Assembly (NCBI GenBank): GCA_900314365.1
Contig: OMVH01000016.1
Coordinates: 1-21,892 of the forward strand
Direction of reading: 5' to 3'
DNA length: 21,892 nucleotides
From: an uncultured Prevotella sp.
GTDB taxonomy: Bacteria > Bacteroidota > Bacteroidia > Bacteroidales > Bacteroidaceae
Shown here piece after piece: positions 7,607-15,239 of the stretch. Made by a program: the position numbers and the translations under genes. The notes under the pieces are model-generated. The model worked only from the letters and a program-made list of their open reading frames with translations, did no database searches and had not been told where the DNA came from. Within the stretch, counting starts at the first letter, position 1; each line of letters starts with the position of its first letter.

Positions 7607-8539
7607 CTAAGCCACTGAAGCTACCAGCCAGCCCAAATAGCAGAGGAAGCACACAGTGAGCAAAGCGCCTTCCCAACGTTCAATACACATCTTCGTATAG
7701 GAGAAAAGCCACAGTAGAATCATGGCACCTACCATTACCGAGAGGTCGATGGTCGTAATGCCCTGAATGTGCAGGGGCGTTATCAGTCCTGTGATACCGA
7801 GAATCATAAGGATGTTGAAGATGTTGCTGCCCACCACGTTGCCAATAGCAATACCACTGTTGCCACGGCGTGCTGCCACCAGACTCGTGGCAAGTTCGGG
7901 CAACGAGGTGCCACAAGCTACGATAGTGAGTCCGATGACAGCATCACTGACACCGAGCCTGTGGGCTACATACTGTGCTCCATTAACGAAAACCTCACTT
8001 CCGATGATGAGGCACGCAAGTCCTAAAAGGAGAAACAGCGAGGCTTTCAGCAGAGGCATAGGCTTCGAAGGGGCTTCGTCGGCATCCTTCTGCCCACGCG
8101 CATCACGCAGCGTAAAAACCATGAACACCACAAAGAGCACCAGAAGCACCAGAGCATCTATACGCGAGATGACGCTGTCGACACACATCATGAAGAGCAC
8201 CATCGAGGCTACAAGAGCAAACGGAATCTGCCGCTTCACGCTGTCAGCCGTAATGGCTATCGGGGCCACCAAGGCAGCTGCACCAACGATTAAAAGCGCA
8301 TTGAAGATGTTGCTGCCCACAATATTGCCCACGCTGAGGTCGGCTGTCCCCTTGAGTGCAGCGGCCAGACTGACGAAAAACTCCGGCATCGACGTACCTA
8401 TAGCTACGATAGTGAGCCCAATGATAAGCTGCGGAACACGAAACTTCTGTGCCAGCCCCACAGCGCCGTCAGTAAGACGTCCGGCTCCCCAAAGCACAAG
8501 AGCGAAACCGATAAGAATGTAGAGAATGTTGAGTAACAT
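7607..8539 (-). CDS. Na+/Ca2+ exchanger family protein (CaxA/YrbG-like calcium/sodium antiporter)
   Basis: 310 residues, about ten hydrophobic membrane segments with a charged cytoplasmic loop near 144-162. Both signature alpha repeats are present and near-identical in pattern: GTSMPEFFVS with GNIVGSNIFN (about 48-80) and GTSLPELATS with GNVVGSNIFN (about 210-242). Glu53 and Glu215 are the expected ion ligands. The family exchanges Ca2+ for Na+ (or K+/H+) across the inner membrane. Translation starts at ATG 8539, about 25 nt downstream of a good -7 element. It is read away from the nusB operon, from which the hairpin at 8873-8904 separates it. Confidence 0.93.
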   Translation of the reverse strand: MLLNILYILIGFALVLWGAGRLTDGAVGLAQKFRVPQLIIGLTIVAIGTSMPEFFVSLAAALKGTADLSVGNIVGSNIFNALLIVGAAALVAPIAITADSVKRQIPFALVASMVLFMMCVDSVISRIDALVLLVLFVVFMVFTLRDARGQKDADEAPSKPMPLLKASLFLLLGLACLIIGSEVFVNGAQYVAHRLGVSDAVIGLTIVACGTSLPELATSLVAARRGNSGIAIGNVVGSNIFNILMILGITGLITPLHIQGITTIDLSVMVGAMILLWLFSYTKMCIERWEGALLTVCFLCYLGWLVASVA

Positions 8540-8564
8540 GAAAACAATTATTGATATATAAGTG

Positions 8565-8572
8565 CAAATTTA
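8565..8572 (-). promoter_or_regulatory. -7 element for the exchanger gene
   Basis: On the minus strand the sequence reads TAAATTTG followed by C, a full match to TAnnTTTG, 25 nt before ATG 8539. The expected leader is about 20 nt. The upstream -33 region shows no clear TTG. Confidence 0.55.
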
Positions 8573-9049
8573 GGCAAAACTCCCGATTTACACGCTTCAT
8601 GCCGCAAAAACTTTATGATATTTCCATCGTTTTATTTCCGTTACGCCTTCAATATGTCACATCACGAAAATATAGTCCATCTGCAGCAGAACATTCAAAA
8701 GCATGAAGGGATAGAGGCCATATAGCTTTACATGTCTACCCTTTAACATGCAGACGGACACAAAGTGCTGCACTTACTATTAAACTTTGCAGGGGGGCGA
8801 GAATCTTGAAAGACCACACATTTCAAGCGGATTACACGATTCAAATTTCCTGCGAATTCTCCTTTAAACGACAAGACATCGAATGCTCACGCATTCGATG
8901 TCTTCTTTACAAAACAATCACACAAAAAATCTATATAATCAAAACACCTATTTATTTCTGTTCATCCCTTATCATGCAAGGAGCATACCAACACGCAAAT
9001 TGCGCCATGATGTCAGTGCGGGAATGACAGAACGTCGGTTGTCTGATTA
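8573..9049. other. non-coding gap between DUF5606 gene and exchanger gene
   Basis: There is no supported protein gene. The plus-strand frames at 8806-9027 and 8883-9263 have no family resemblance, and the second runs antisense into the DUF5606 gene. The gap holds a strong hairpin (8873-8904) and a weak promoter-like AAACTTTGC at 8782-8790 on the plus strand. It could carry the operon's 3' end, a small RNA, or both. Confidence 0.5.
8873..8904. terminator. perfect 14-bp hairpin, probable (bidirectional) terminator
   Basis: AAGACATCGAATGC (8873-8886) pairs fully with GCATTCGATGTCTT (8891-8904) around the loop TCAC. It is followed by CTTTAC on the plus strand and by TGTCGTTTAAAGG on the minus strand. 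It lies about 145 nt past the stop of the DUF5606 gene, so it may end the nusB operon transcript; it could equally end a plus-strand small RNA. Confidence 0.65.
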
Positions 9050-9502
9050 TTATTCTTCAGTGTTCTTGTCCTCGCGGTCGCTGATGTTGTCACCTTCGGT
9101 AGGTTTCAAAGCCTGCTCGAAATCCGTGATTCCACAGCTCACGAGTATGTCGTACCACTGCAACAGTTTGCGAATATCGCTGTCATGGACGCGATCCTTG
9201 TCATACTCAGGAAGTACTTGTGCGAAGAACTCACGCAGCTCTTCTCCCTTCGCCTTGCGATAATTGAGCGATGCAGCCTTGCCACCTTCTTTCTCGCTGA
9301 GATTCTTCAGCACCTGCCAGAGAGGTATGTCGTCGCCTTCTGTGTACATGGCAATATCTGCAAGACTTGTCACGCGGTCTGTAGCAAACACAGGCATGCG
9401 GCGTTTAGCCTCGTCGAGCGATTCCACAATAAGTGTTCTGTTGCCCCGGGAGACAAGCCGGTAGAGCCCCGGCTTCCCGGAAATTGATAGTATTGTTTCC
9501 AT
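9050..9502 (-). CDS. DUF5606-family protein
   Basis: 150 residues, no signal peptide or membrane segment. The N-terminal half (about 1-60) begins METILSISGKPGLYRLVSRG and looks like a small beta barrel. The second half is helical and ends in an acidic tail. It matches the small conserved Bacteroidetes family annotated as DUF5606, usually next to coaE. It starts 5 nt after the coaE stop, so it is the last gene of the nusB operon and probably translationally linked to coaE. Function unknown; the operon partners suggest a housekeeping role, which is inference only. Confidence 0.82.
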   Translation of the reverse strand: METILSISGKPGLYRLVSRGNRTLIVESLDEAKRRMPVFATDRVTSLADIAMYTEGDDIPLWQVLKNLSEKEGGKAASLNYRKAKGEELREFFAQVLPEYDKDRVHDSDIRKLLQWYDILVSCGITDFEQALKPTEGDNISDREDKNTEE

Positions 9503-9507
9503 TACTT

Positions 9508-10104
9508 TTATGATTTATTTTTTGTTGAATTGTCGTTTTTGTATTTCTCCACGGTAGCCAACAATAAGTCAGCAGCTTGTCCAAGGTCGTTCTTGCCGTC
9601 GTTGTTGACAATCACATCGCAACGCTCCATTACCTTCTCCTGTGGCCACTGACACTCTATCCACTGCAGAGCTTTCGTGCGGGAAATATTGTCACGTTGC
9701 ATGATGCGTTCAATCCTGACCTCAAGAGGCGCTGCCACACCCACGATGAGATCGAAGTCGACGCGACGTACAAAGCCACTGTCGAAGAGAATAGCACTTT
9801 CGAGCCAGGAAAAACCAGAATGAAGAAAGTCAAGTGCCACCGCGGGATGGACGATGGAGTCGATGAGACGCTTGTTGGCCTCCGAATGCAAGACGAACTG
9901 AGCCAGCACGCGCTTCTGCAACTGTCCCCCTTGATAGCAGTTGTTTCCGACGGTCCTGCAGAGAGCTTCCTTCAGACTTTCGTCGGAAGCCATCAGTCTC
10001 TTTGCAGCCGCGTCACAATCGTAAACGCTGACCCCTCTCAGCTCGAGCTGCCGGCAGAAGAAGCTCTTGCCCGAGCCTATTCCGCCCGTTATCGCTATTC
10101 TCAT
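9508..10104 (-). CDS. coaE: dephospho-CoA kinase
   Basis: 198 residues, the normal length for CoaE, which phosphorylates the ribose 3'-hydroxyl of dephospho-CoA with ATP in the last step of coenzyme A synthesis. The P-loop GGIGSGKS spans 7-14 at the extreme N-terminus. YDCDAAAKRL (28-37) corresponds to the substrate-binding D-x-D motif, followed by VHPAV and the lid region QRDNISRTKALQWI. Cytoplasmic. The start codon lies 4 nt after the YbbR-like gene and the stop 5 nt before the DUF5606 gene, within the same operon. Confidence 0.95.
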   Translation of the reverse strand: MRIAITGGIGSGKSFFCRQLELRGVSVYDCDAAAKRLMASDESLKEALCRTVGNNCYQGGQLQKRVLAQFVLHSEANKRLIDSIVHPAVALDFLHSGFSWLESAILFDSGFVRRVDFDLIVGVAAPLEVRIERIMQRDNISRTKALQWIECQWPQEKVMERCDVIVNNDGKNDLGQAADLLLATVEKYKNDNSTKNKS

Positions 10105-10108
10105 ACTG

Positions 10109-11089
10109 CTATTGCTGTTCTATGAGATAATCCACCTGCGCATTGTCAAGCCTCACGTTGCCCACATTGTGCGGCGAAGCAGCCACGGTGAGAGTGCATT
10201 TGTCGGAGGGATGAGCCATGAGGTCATTGTAGTCGACGGTGACAGAGAACTGCTCGGGCTTCACGCTGCGGAAGAGTTTCGCACCCACCACGAAATAAAC
10301 CTTCACGTGCGAGGGGAACGTACGCAGCACCTTGCCCTGCGGCATGTTGACAGCTTTAATCGGTACAACAAAGCTCTCCTCGGTGAGAATATCAGGGAAG
10401 AGCATCATGCTGACTTTGGATGGGACACACTTCACCCCATGAATCTTCTTCAAGTTGACGGGACGCGACACGGTGTCGCTGAAGTTAGTGATGTTGAGCG
10501 CCTCGGTCGGGATGTAAGTGATACTGTCGAGCAGTCGTTTGCTGGCATAAATCGTGATACGCTCAGGGAAGAACTTCACAGCCGAGAGATAATAGCTCCT
10601 AGCAGGTACCACCTTACCAGCGATGCGCACAGGTACAGACTTGGAGAGTCCGTAATTGAACGTAAAACCCAGTCCGGCCGGTTTCACCGACGTGAGTTTT
10701 GTAGTGTTCATCATTCGGAGTCCGAGCTGCTTCTGAATGTCAGCCAGAGGCATGTATCCCGTCTCCGTGTCCTTGTTGGCATAGACGGAGAAGTCGATAG
10801 TAAGCGTACCGAGGCGTCGCCCAAATAAATAAGGTAATAGGGAGAAGCCGTCGTCGCGCACTGTCACCCTCAAAGTATCGGCCGGGTCGGCAGTAATGAC
10901 AACGTTGCGCGGCACCTTGACCATGCGCACGGGAACCTCTACTTCCGCCTCATAAGTGTCGCTGAGCGCATTAAAGAGCCAGAAGGCTCCACTCAAGAGA
11001 AGGAAGAATAAAAAAACCAGGAACTCCTTGTTGCTGCTTCCTAACAAGAAGTCCCTGACGATATTGACTATGCCAGGCCGCTTTTTCAT
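10109..11089 (-). CDS. YbbR-like domain membrane protein
   Basis: 326 residues. A short cytoplasmic N-terminus with basic residues is followed by one membrane segment (about 23-43). The rest is beta-rich extracytoplasmic sequence resembling repeated YbbR modules (for example VPVRMVKVP near 53, and later VPVRIAGKV and VVPIKAVNMP segments with similar spacing). In other bacteria YbbR proteins partner with the c-di-AMP cyclase; no cyclase gene is near, so that link is not shown here. Its ATG shares one base with the yajC stop (TAATG), implying coupled translation. Confidence 0.83.
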   Translation of the reverse strand: MKKRPGIVNIVRDFLLGSSNKEFLVFLFFLLLSGAFWLFNALSDTYEAEVEVPVRMVKVPRNVVITADPADTLRVTVRDDGFSLLPYLFGRRLGTLTIDFSVYANKDTETGYMPLADIQKQLGLRMMNTTKLTSVKPAGLGFTFNYGLSKSVPVRIAGKVVPARSYYLSAVKFFPERITIYASKRLLDSITYIPTEALNITNFSDTVSRPVNLKKIHGVKCVPSKVSMMLFPDILTEESFVVPIKAVNMPQGKVLRTFPSHVKVYFVVGAKLFRSVKPEQFSVTVDYNDLMAHPSDKCTLTVAASPHNVGNVRLDNAQVDYLIEQQ

Positions 11090-11400
11090 TAACGGTTCTG
11101 CATCTGCTGGGCAGTGTCAGCGAAGAGATAATTCCTGTCGACCGTGATGACGACACCACGTGCAATCTCCACATCCACCTTGGTAGTGGCAGGGTCGATG
11201 CGCTTCACCGTACCATAGATACCTCCTCCCGTGACAACGGGCGCTCCCTCGCGCAGGGCATTTTGGAAATTGCGTATTTCTTTCTGCCGCTTCTGCTGGG
11301 GTCGTATCATCGTGAACCACATGATTGCGAATATGGCTATCATCATAACCAGGAAAGGCATCATTCCGCCTCCCTGTGCTGCCAAAAACAAATTAATCAT
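11089..11400 (-). CDS. yajC: Sec translocon accessory subunit YajC
   Basis: 103 residues. It has the standard YajC plan: a single N-terminal membrane segment (about 12-32), the motif MIRPQQKRQKE just after it, and a small cytoplasmic domain with GAPVVTGGGIYGTVKRID and a final beta strand. YajC associates with SecDF-SecYEG in the inner membrane. secD/secF are not adjacent, as is usual in Bacteroidales where yajC follows nusB. It starts 32 nt after nusB and overlaps the next gene by one base. Confidence 0.95.
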   Translation of the reverse strand: MINLFLAAQGGGMMPFLVMMIAIFAIMWFTMIRPQQKRQKEIRNFQNALREGAPVVTGGGIYGTVKRIDPATTKVDVEIARGVVITVDRNYLFADTAQQMQNR

Positions 11401-11432
11401 TTTTCCTATTGATGTTAAAAGTTAATATTATG

Positions 11433-12437
11433 TTATTCTCCCTCAGGGACCTCATCGGGCTCGTTCTCGATGTCATCCTCCTCTACCTTCTGCCCGGCTA
11501 CACGCTGTGCATCCATAACCTTATATACCTTGTGGGTGGCTATGAGATAGTGAGCAATAGCGTCGAGCATGCCGTTGATGTAACCGCCGCTCTTTGGAGT
11601 GCTGTAGAGCTTGGCAAGCTCCACATATTCGTTGATGGACACTTGGATGGGGATGTTCGGGAATGTCACCATTTCGGCAATGGCAATCTGCATGATGACC
11701 ACATCCATGTAGGCAAGCCGCGAAAAGTCCCAATTTCGACTGGTCTCGCTCATATAGCGCTGGTAGGTCTCGGCATTAAGGATGGTAGCGCGGAAGAGCT
11801 TGCGCGCAAAGTCACGGTCCTCCTCATCCTTATATTCCGGCAGCAACTCCTGATTTGACTTGTTCTTTGGATCAAAACGCTTAATGGTCTTCAGCACGAA
11901 GGTATCAACGACCTCCTTGTCATCATTCCAGTAGAGATTCTTTTCCTCCAGGATACTGTCTAGTTCTTCGTTCTCTTGGATGAGCTGTCGGTAGAGCTTC
12001 CGCCATACTTCTCGGTCGGCCTCATAGTTGTCCTCCGTGGACGCCATATAGTCCTTATAGGTACTGCTCTGCTCTATTTGCGAGCACAGTTTGCGGATGA
12101 ACTCCATATCGTCGTCCCATGAGAGATGCTGGGTGTCTACAAACTCATTGAGCATCTTGTTCTCCTCGAGCTGCATGGCAAAACGGTTGTTGACGAACCT
12201 TTGCGAAGGCATCTCGCTACCCTCACGCACGGCCCGCTGCGTTGCCACTTCAACCCTGTGACGCTCTTCACGCGACAGAGCTACTATTAAATAGAGGAGA
12301 TAATTGTATAAATCATAGGCCTTGGAGAGACTGTAAAGCAACTCCTTCTCAGCAGTGTCTATGTTCTTGCTGCCATTTTGATAGTAGGCGTAGGTTAACT
12401 GGACTACCTTAATCCTAATCAGTTCTCGATTAATCAT
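11433..12437 (-). CDS. nusB: transcription antitermination factor NusB (extended Bacteroidetes form)
   Basis: 334 residues, more than twice the roughly 140 of E. coli NusB. The conserved part is C-terminal (about 230-310), with NWDFSRLAYMDVVIMQIAIAE then IPIQVSINEYVELAKLYS and SGGYINGMLDAI, the family hallmark. It binds boxA RNA with NusE (S10) in rRNA antitermination. Upstream lies about 200 residues of charged helical sequence that may repeat the helical fold or serve as an added domain. An acidic tail follows (EEDDIENEPDEVPEGE). First gene of the operon, with a strong promoter at 12468-12499. Confidence 0.93.
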   Translation of the reverse strand: MINRELIRIKVVQLTYAYYQNGSKNIDTAEKELLYSLSKAYDLYNYLLYLIVALSREERHRVEVATQRAVREGSEMPSQRFVNNRFAMQLEENKMLNEFVDTQHLSWDDDMEFIRKLCSQIEQSSTYKDYMASTEDNYEADREVWRKLYRQLIQENEELDSILEEKNLYWNDDKEVVDTFVLKTIKRFDPKNKSNQELLPEYKDEEDRDFARKLFRATILNAETYQRYMSETSRNWDFSRLAYMDVVIMQIAIAEMVTFPNIPIQVSINEYVELAKLYSTPKSGGYINGMLDAIAHYLIATHKVYKVMDAQRVAGQKVEEDDIENEPDEVPEGE

Positions 12438-12467
12438 TCTCTAATGTTCGAATTGTTGTTTACCCTG

Positions 12468-12499
12468 CAAAAATAGGTATTTTGGATTTAATCACCAAA
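12468..12499 (-). promoter_or_regulatory. promoter of the nusB operon
   Basis: On the minus strand TTTG (12499-12496), a 20-nt spacer and TATTTTTG (12475-12468) followed by C match the Bacteroidetes sigma-factor consensus at both boxes. Transcription would begin near 12461, about 24 nt before ATG 12437. Confidence 0.8.
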
Positions 12500-12536
12500 A
12501 TATTCTGGTATTATTTCAATAAAAAAGACGTTTGGC

Positions 12537-12568
12537 GTTGGCAAGTCCAAGAAAAAGCCGTAATTTTG
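12537..12568 (+). promoter_or_regulatory. promoter of the rplY-pth-S4-purN group
   Basis: GTTG (12537-12540), a 20-nt spacer and TAATTTTG (12561-12568) followed by C match the -33/-7 consensus. It is divergent from and back to back with the nusB promoter; the two -33 boxes are about 38 nt apart. Confidence 0.8.
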
Positions 12569-12574
12569 CATCGC

Positions 12575-12695
12575 TTTTTGAGCAATACAACAATCGTCCC
12601 TGTTCAAGGAAGTGATTCCATGAGGCAGAGAGACGTTTAATCGTGTATGGCGAATTAAGGCATAACTTATTTAACAACTTAATTTAGAGTAACAC
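12575..12695 (+). other. 5' leader of rplY, about 120 nt
   Basis: With the promoter at 12537-12568 the rplY transcript carries an untranslated leader far longer than the 20-40 nt inferred for its neighbours. I see no strong hairpin and no known riboswitch. A ribosomal-protein autoregulatory leader is possible but unsupported beyond the length. Confidence 0.4.
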
Positions 12696-13355
12696 ATGAA
12701 AGAGATTAATGTTTCAGGTCAGAAGCGCGAAGTCCTTGGAAAGAAAGCTTCTAAAGCCCTCCGCAAGGAAGGTCTTGTTCCGTGTAACCTCTACGGAGAG
12801 GCTGTAGCCGACGGCAAGCCCGTAGCAATGGCCTTTGCTTGCCCTATGAGCGAGCTCCGCAAGCTGGTCTACACACCGCACATCTATGTCATCAACCTCA
12901 ACATTGATGGAGAGCATCACACAGCCATCCTCAAGGAGCTGCAGTTCCATCCCGTTACGGATGCCCTGCTCCACGTAGACTTCCTCGAGGTCAACGACCA
13001 GAAGCCTATCACCATCGGCATCCCCGTCAAGCTCAACGGTCTGGCACAGGGTGTCAGGGACGGTGGCCGCATGAACCTGTCCATCCGCAAGATTGATGTC
13101 ACGGCTCCCTACCAGAACATCCCCGAGCATCTCAATATCGACGTCACAGGCCTGCGCCTCGGCAAGAGCATCAAGGTAGGCGATCTCCACTTCGACGGCA
13201 TCGAACTTACAACAAGCAAGAACGTGGTGGTCTGCTCCGTGAAGATGACACGTCAGGCTGTCGACTCCAGCGCTTCTACTGAGGCCGAGGCTACGGAGGA
13301 CAGCGCCGCAGCTACCGATGCAGCAGCACCCGCTGACGACGCAGCTAAGAAGTAA
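12696..13355 (+). CDS. rplY: 50S ribosomal protein L25 / general stress protein Ctc
   Basis: 219 residues, the long (TL5/Ctc) form. The N-terminal 5S-rRNA-binding domain (about 1-92) includes GKKASKALRKEGLVPCNLYG and FHPVTDALLHVDFLEV. The C-terminal TL5 domain (about 95-185) includes IGIPVKLNGLAQGVRDGG. The chain ends in an Ala/Asp/Glu-rich tail (about 190-219). It binds 5S rRNA in the large subunit. It is followed after 2 nt by pth, a pairing common across bacteria, and is transcribed from its own promoter divergently from nusB. Confidence 0.96.
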   Translation: MKEINVSGQKREVLGKKASKALRKEGLVPCNLYGEAVADGKPVAMAFACPMSELRKLVYTPHIYVINLNIDGEHHTAILKELQFHPVTDALLHVDFLEVNDQKPITIGIPVKLNGLAQGVRDGGRMNLSIRKIDVTAPYQNIPEHLNIDVTGLRLGKSIKVGDLHFDGIELTTSKNVVVCSVKMTRQAVDSSASTEAEATEDSAAATDAAAPADDAAKK

Positions 13356-13357
13356 GC

Positions 13358-13930
13358 ATGGAGAAATTCTTGATATGTGGACTGGGCAACCCTGGCGATG
13401 AATACCAGGGTACCCGGCACAACACTGGATTTATGGTATTGGACGCTTTCGCAAAGGCGTCCAATATTGTTTTTGAGGACCGCCGCTATGGATTTGTCGG
13501 TGAGACCTCCCTTAAAGGCCGGAAAATTATCCTGCTGAAACCAACCACCTTCATGAATCTAAGCGGCAATGCCGTTAGATATTGGCTGGGCAAAGAGCAT
13601 GTGCCCCAAGAGCACCTGCTTGTTGTCTCCGATGACATCGCCCTGCCATTAGGTGCTTTCCGACTGAAGGCCAACGGCAGCAACGGCGGCCACAACGGTC
13701 TCGGGCACATACAACAGCTCATCGGTGAGAACTACGCCCGCCTACGCATGGGCATAGGTAACGACTTTCCCCGGGGCGGACAGATTGAATGGGTGCTTGG
13801 TCACTACAGCAGTGAGGACATGCTCACACTTCAACCGGCCATTGACACGGCTGTTGAGATTATCAAGAGCTTCGTGCTCAGTGGTATTGACAACACCATG
13901 AACCAGTTCAACAAGCTCGGAAAGAAATGA
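13358..13930 (+). CDS. pth: peptidyl-tRNA hydrolase
   Basis: 190 residues, normal length. It frees tRNA from peptidyl-tRNA that has dropped off the ribosome. Active-site residues are all present: Asn11 in GLGNPG, His21 in RHNTGF (general base), Asn67 in FMNLSG, Asp92 in SDDIALPLG and Asn113 in GGHNGLG. It starts 2 nt after the rplY stop, so it is almost certainly translated from the same mRNA. Confidence 0.97.
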   Translation: MEKFLICGLGNPGDEYQGTRHNTGFMVLDAFAKASNIVFEDRRYGFVGETSLKGRKIILLKPTTFMNLSGNAVRYWLGKEHVPQEHLLVVSDDIALPLGAFRLKANGSNGGHNGLGHIQQLIGENYARLRMGIGNDFPRGGQIEWVLGHYSSEDMLTLQPAIDTAVEIIKSFVLSGIDNTMNQFNKLGKK

Positions 13931-13982
13931 AGCCTCACGGGGCGCTGTGACAACCCTACGGACCTCCAGAAACAGAATCGTT

Positions 13983-14471
13983 ATGGCAGCAAACAATTTT
14001 AATGACGGAAGCACGCAGCCTTCAGGCCTTCGGCCGGGCATGGCGAAACCTTCGGCAAGAATAGACAAATGGCTTTGGGCCTCCCGGATTTTCAAGACAC
14101 GCTCCGTAGCCGCTGACGCCATCAAGAACGGCCGTGTGAGCATCGACGGCACAAACGTCAAGCCCAGCCACATTATCAAAGCGGGCGACAGAATCGATGT
14201 GAAGAAACCTCCCATCATATACTCCTTCCTCGTCAAGGCATGCATAGAACAGCGTGTAGGTGCGAAGTTGCTGCCCTACATCTATGAGAATGTGACTGAT
14301 GCCAAACAGTATGAACTACTTGAAATGAGCCGCATCAGTGGCTTTGTTGACCGGGCACGGGGCACAGGGCGCCCCACAAAGAAAGAACGGAGAGCCCTGG
14401 AAGCCTTTGTCGAACCTGCTTTGTTTGGCTTCGACGATGACGACTGGAACGATGACGACACCGACGAATAA
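13983..14471 (+). CDS. S4-domain RNA-binding protein (HslR/Hsp15-like)
   Basis: 162 residues from ATG 13983. The S4 RNA-binding domain covers ARIDKWLWASRIFKTRSVAADAI to GDRIDVK (about 24-75), followed by a basic region (GRPTKKERRALEAF) and a very acidic tail (DDDDWNDDDTDE). E. coli Hsp15 of this family binds stalled 50S subunits carrying peptidyl-tRNA, which fits its place directly after pth. The start is uncertain: GTG 13947 (174 aa) and ATG 14040 (143 aa, just before the S4 domain) are alternatives, and the 19 residues added at 13983 are Asn/Ser/Gly-rich and not conserved-looking. Confidence 0.88.
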   Translation: MAANNFNDGSTQPSGLRPGMAKPSARIDKWLWASRIFKTRSVAADAIKNGRVSIDGTNVKPSHIIKAGDRIDVKKPPIIYSFLVKACIEQRVGAKLLPYIYENVTDAKQYELLEMSRISGFVDRARGTGRPTKKERRALEAFVEPALFGFDDDDWNDDDTDE

Positions 14472-14492
14472 CCCTCTTACACCTACAAGCTT

Positions 14493-15080
14493 ATGATACG
14501 ACTGGCTGTTTTTGCCTCTGGCCAGGGAACCAATTGTGAGAACCTTATCCGCTACTTTGCGCAGTCCAATCTTGCTCAAGTGACCCTCGTGCTCAGCAAC
14601 CATACCAACGCTCCCGTCTTGGAAAGAGCCTCACGGCTCCATGTTGAAGCGCTCAGCCTGGACCGTCAGCAGTTTTCCGACGCGGCAACACTTCTGCCCA
14701 TCCTCCGTTACCACCGCATCGACTTCATTGTCCTTGCCGGCTTCCTGCTGATGATTCCCGACTTCCTCATCAAAGCCTACGACCACCGGATGGTGAACAT
14801 CCACCCTGCCCTACTCCCCAAGCACGGCGGTAAAGGTATGTATGGCCGACACGTACATGAGGCAGTGAAGGCTGCAGGCGACACCACTACCGGATTCACG
14901 GTACATTGGGTCAGTCCGGTCTGCGACGGCGGAGAAATTATCGAGCAACGGTCCGTTGGCATTCTGCCTTCGGATACTGTCGACGACATAGCTTCCAAGG
15001 AGCATGAACTCGAAATGGAATACTTCCCGGCCATCGTTGAGGACATACTGCGGAGGACGTATCCCTCAGCCAAGACTTGA
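14493..15080 (+). CDS. purN: phosphoribosylglycinamide formyltransferase
   Basis: 195 residues, normal for PurN, which transfers the formyl group of 10-formyl-tetrahydrofolate to GAR in purine synthesis. Catalytic residues are Asn102 and His104 in VNIHPALLP and Asp145 in VCDGGEI. ASGQGTN (8-14) is the phosphate-binding loop, with GKGMYGRHVHEAV following. Cytoplasmic. It lies 21 nt after the S4-domain gene on the same strand and is followed by a clear terminator, so it is probably the last gene of the rplY group. No other pur gene is in the window. Confidence 0.96.
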   Translation: MIRLAVFASGQGTNCENLIRYFAQSNLAQVTLVLSNHTNAPVLERASRLHVEALSLDRQQFSDAATLLPILRYHRIDFIVLAGFLLMIPDFLIKAYDHRMVNIHPALLPKHGGKGMYGRHVHEAVKAAGDTTTGFTVHWVSPVCDGGEIIEQRSVGILPSDTVDDIASKEHELEMEYFPAIVEDILRRTYPSAKT

Positions 15081-15128
15081 CACATCAGTAAGGAAGGGCA
15101 CAAAACGCAAGGCCCGGCACACTACTAT

Positions 15129-15162
15129 AAAGGCTGAACTTCCAACAAGGAGTTCAGCCTTT
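15129..15162. terminator. bidirectional intrinsic terminator between purN and the beta-barrel gene
   Basis: AAAGGCTGAACT (15129-15140) pairs perfectly with AGTTCAGCCTTT (15151-15162) around a 10-nt loop. A T run continues on the plus strand (TTTTTTG) and TTTATAG on the minus strand. It lies 48 nt past the purN stop and 77 nt past the stop of the convergent gene, so it can serve both. Confidence 0.85.
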
Positions 15163-15239
15163 TTTGTTCATCTCTTTCCTTCTATTTTACCACCATCAAA
15201 CCTGTGCGAAGTCGCTTTATCCACGCACAGGACTCACTA

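Noticed and set aside
7767..8522. 251-aa plus-strand frame
   Set aside because: It is antisense to the exchanger gene, whose paired alpha repeats make the minus strand the clear coding strand.
8806..9263. Two short plus-strand frames in and beyond the 8540-9049 gap
   Set aside because: They have no family resemblance. One crosses the 14-bp hairpin and the other runs antisense into the DUF5606 gene.
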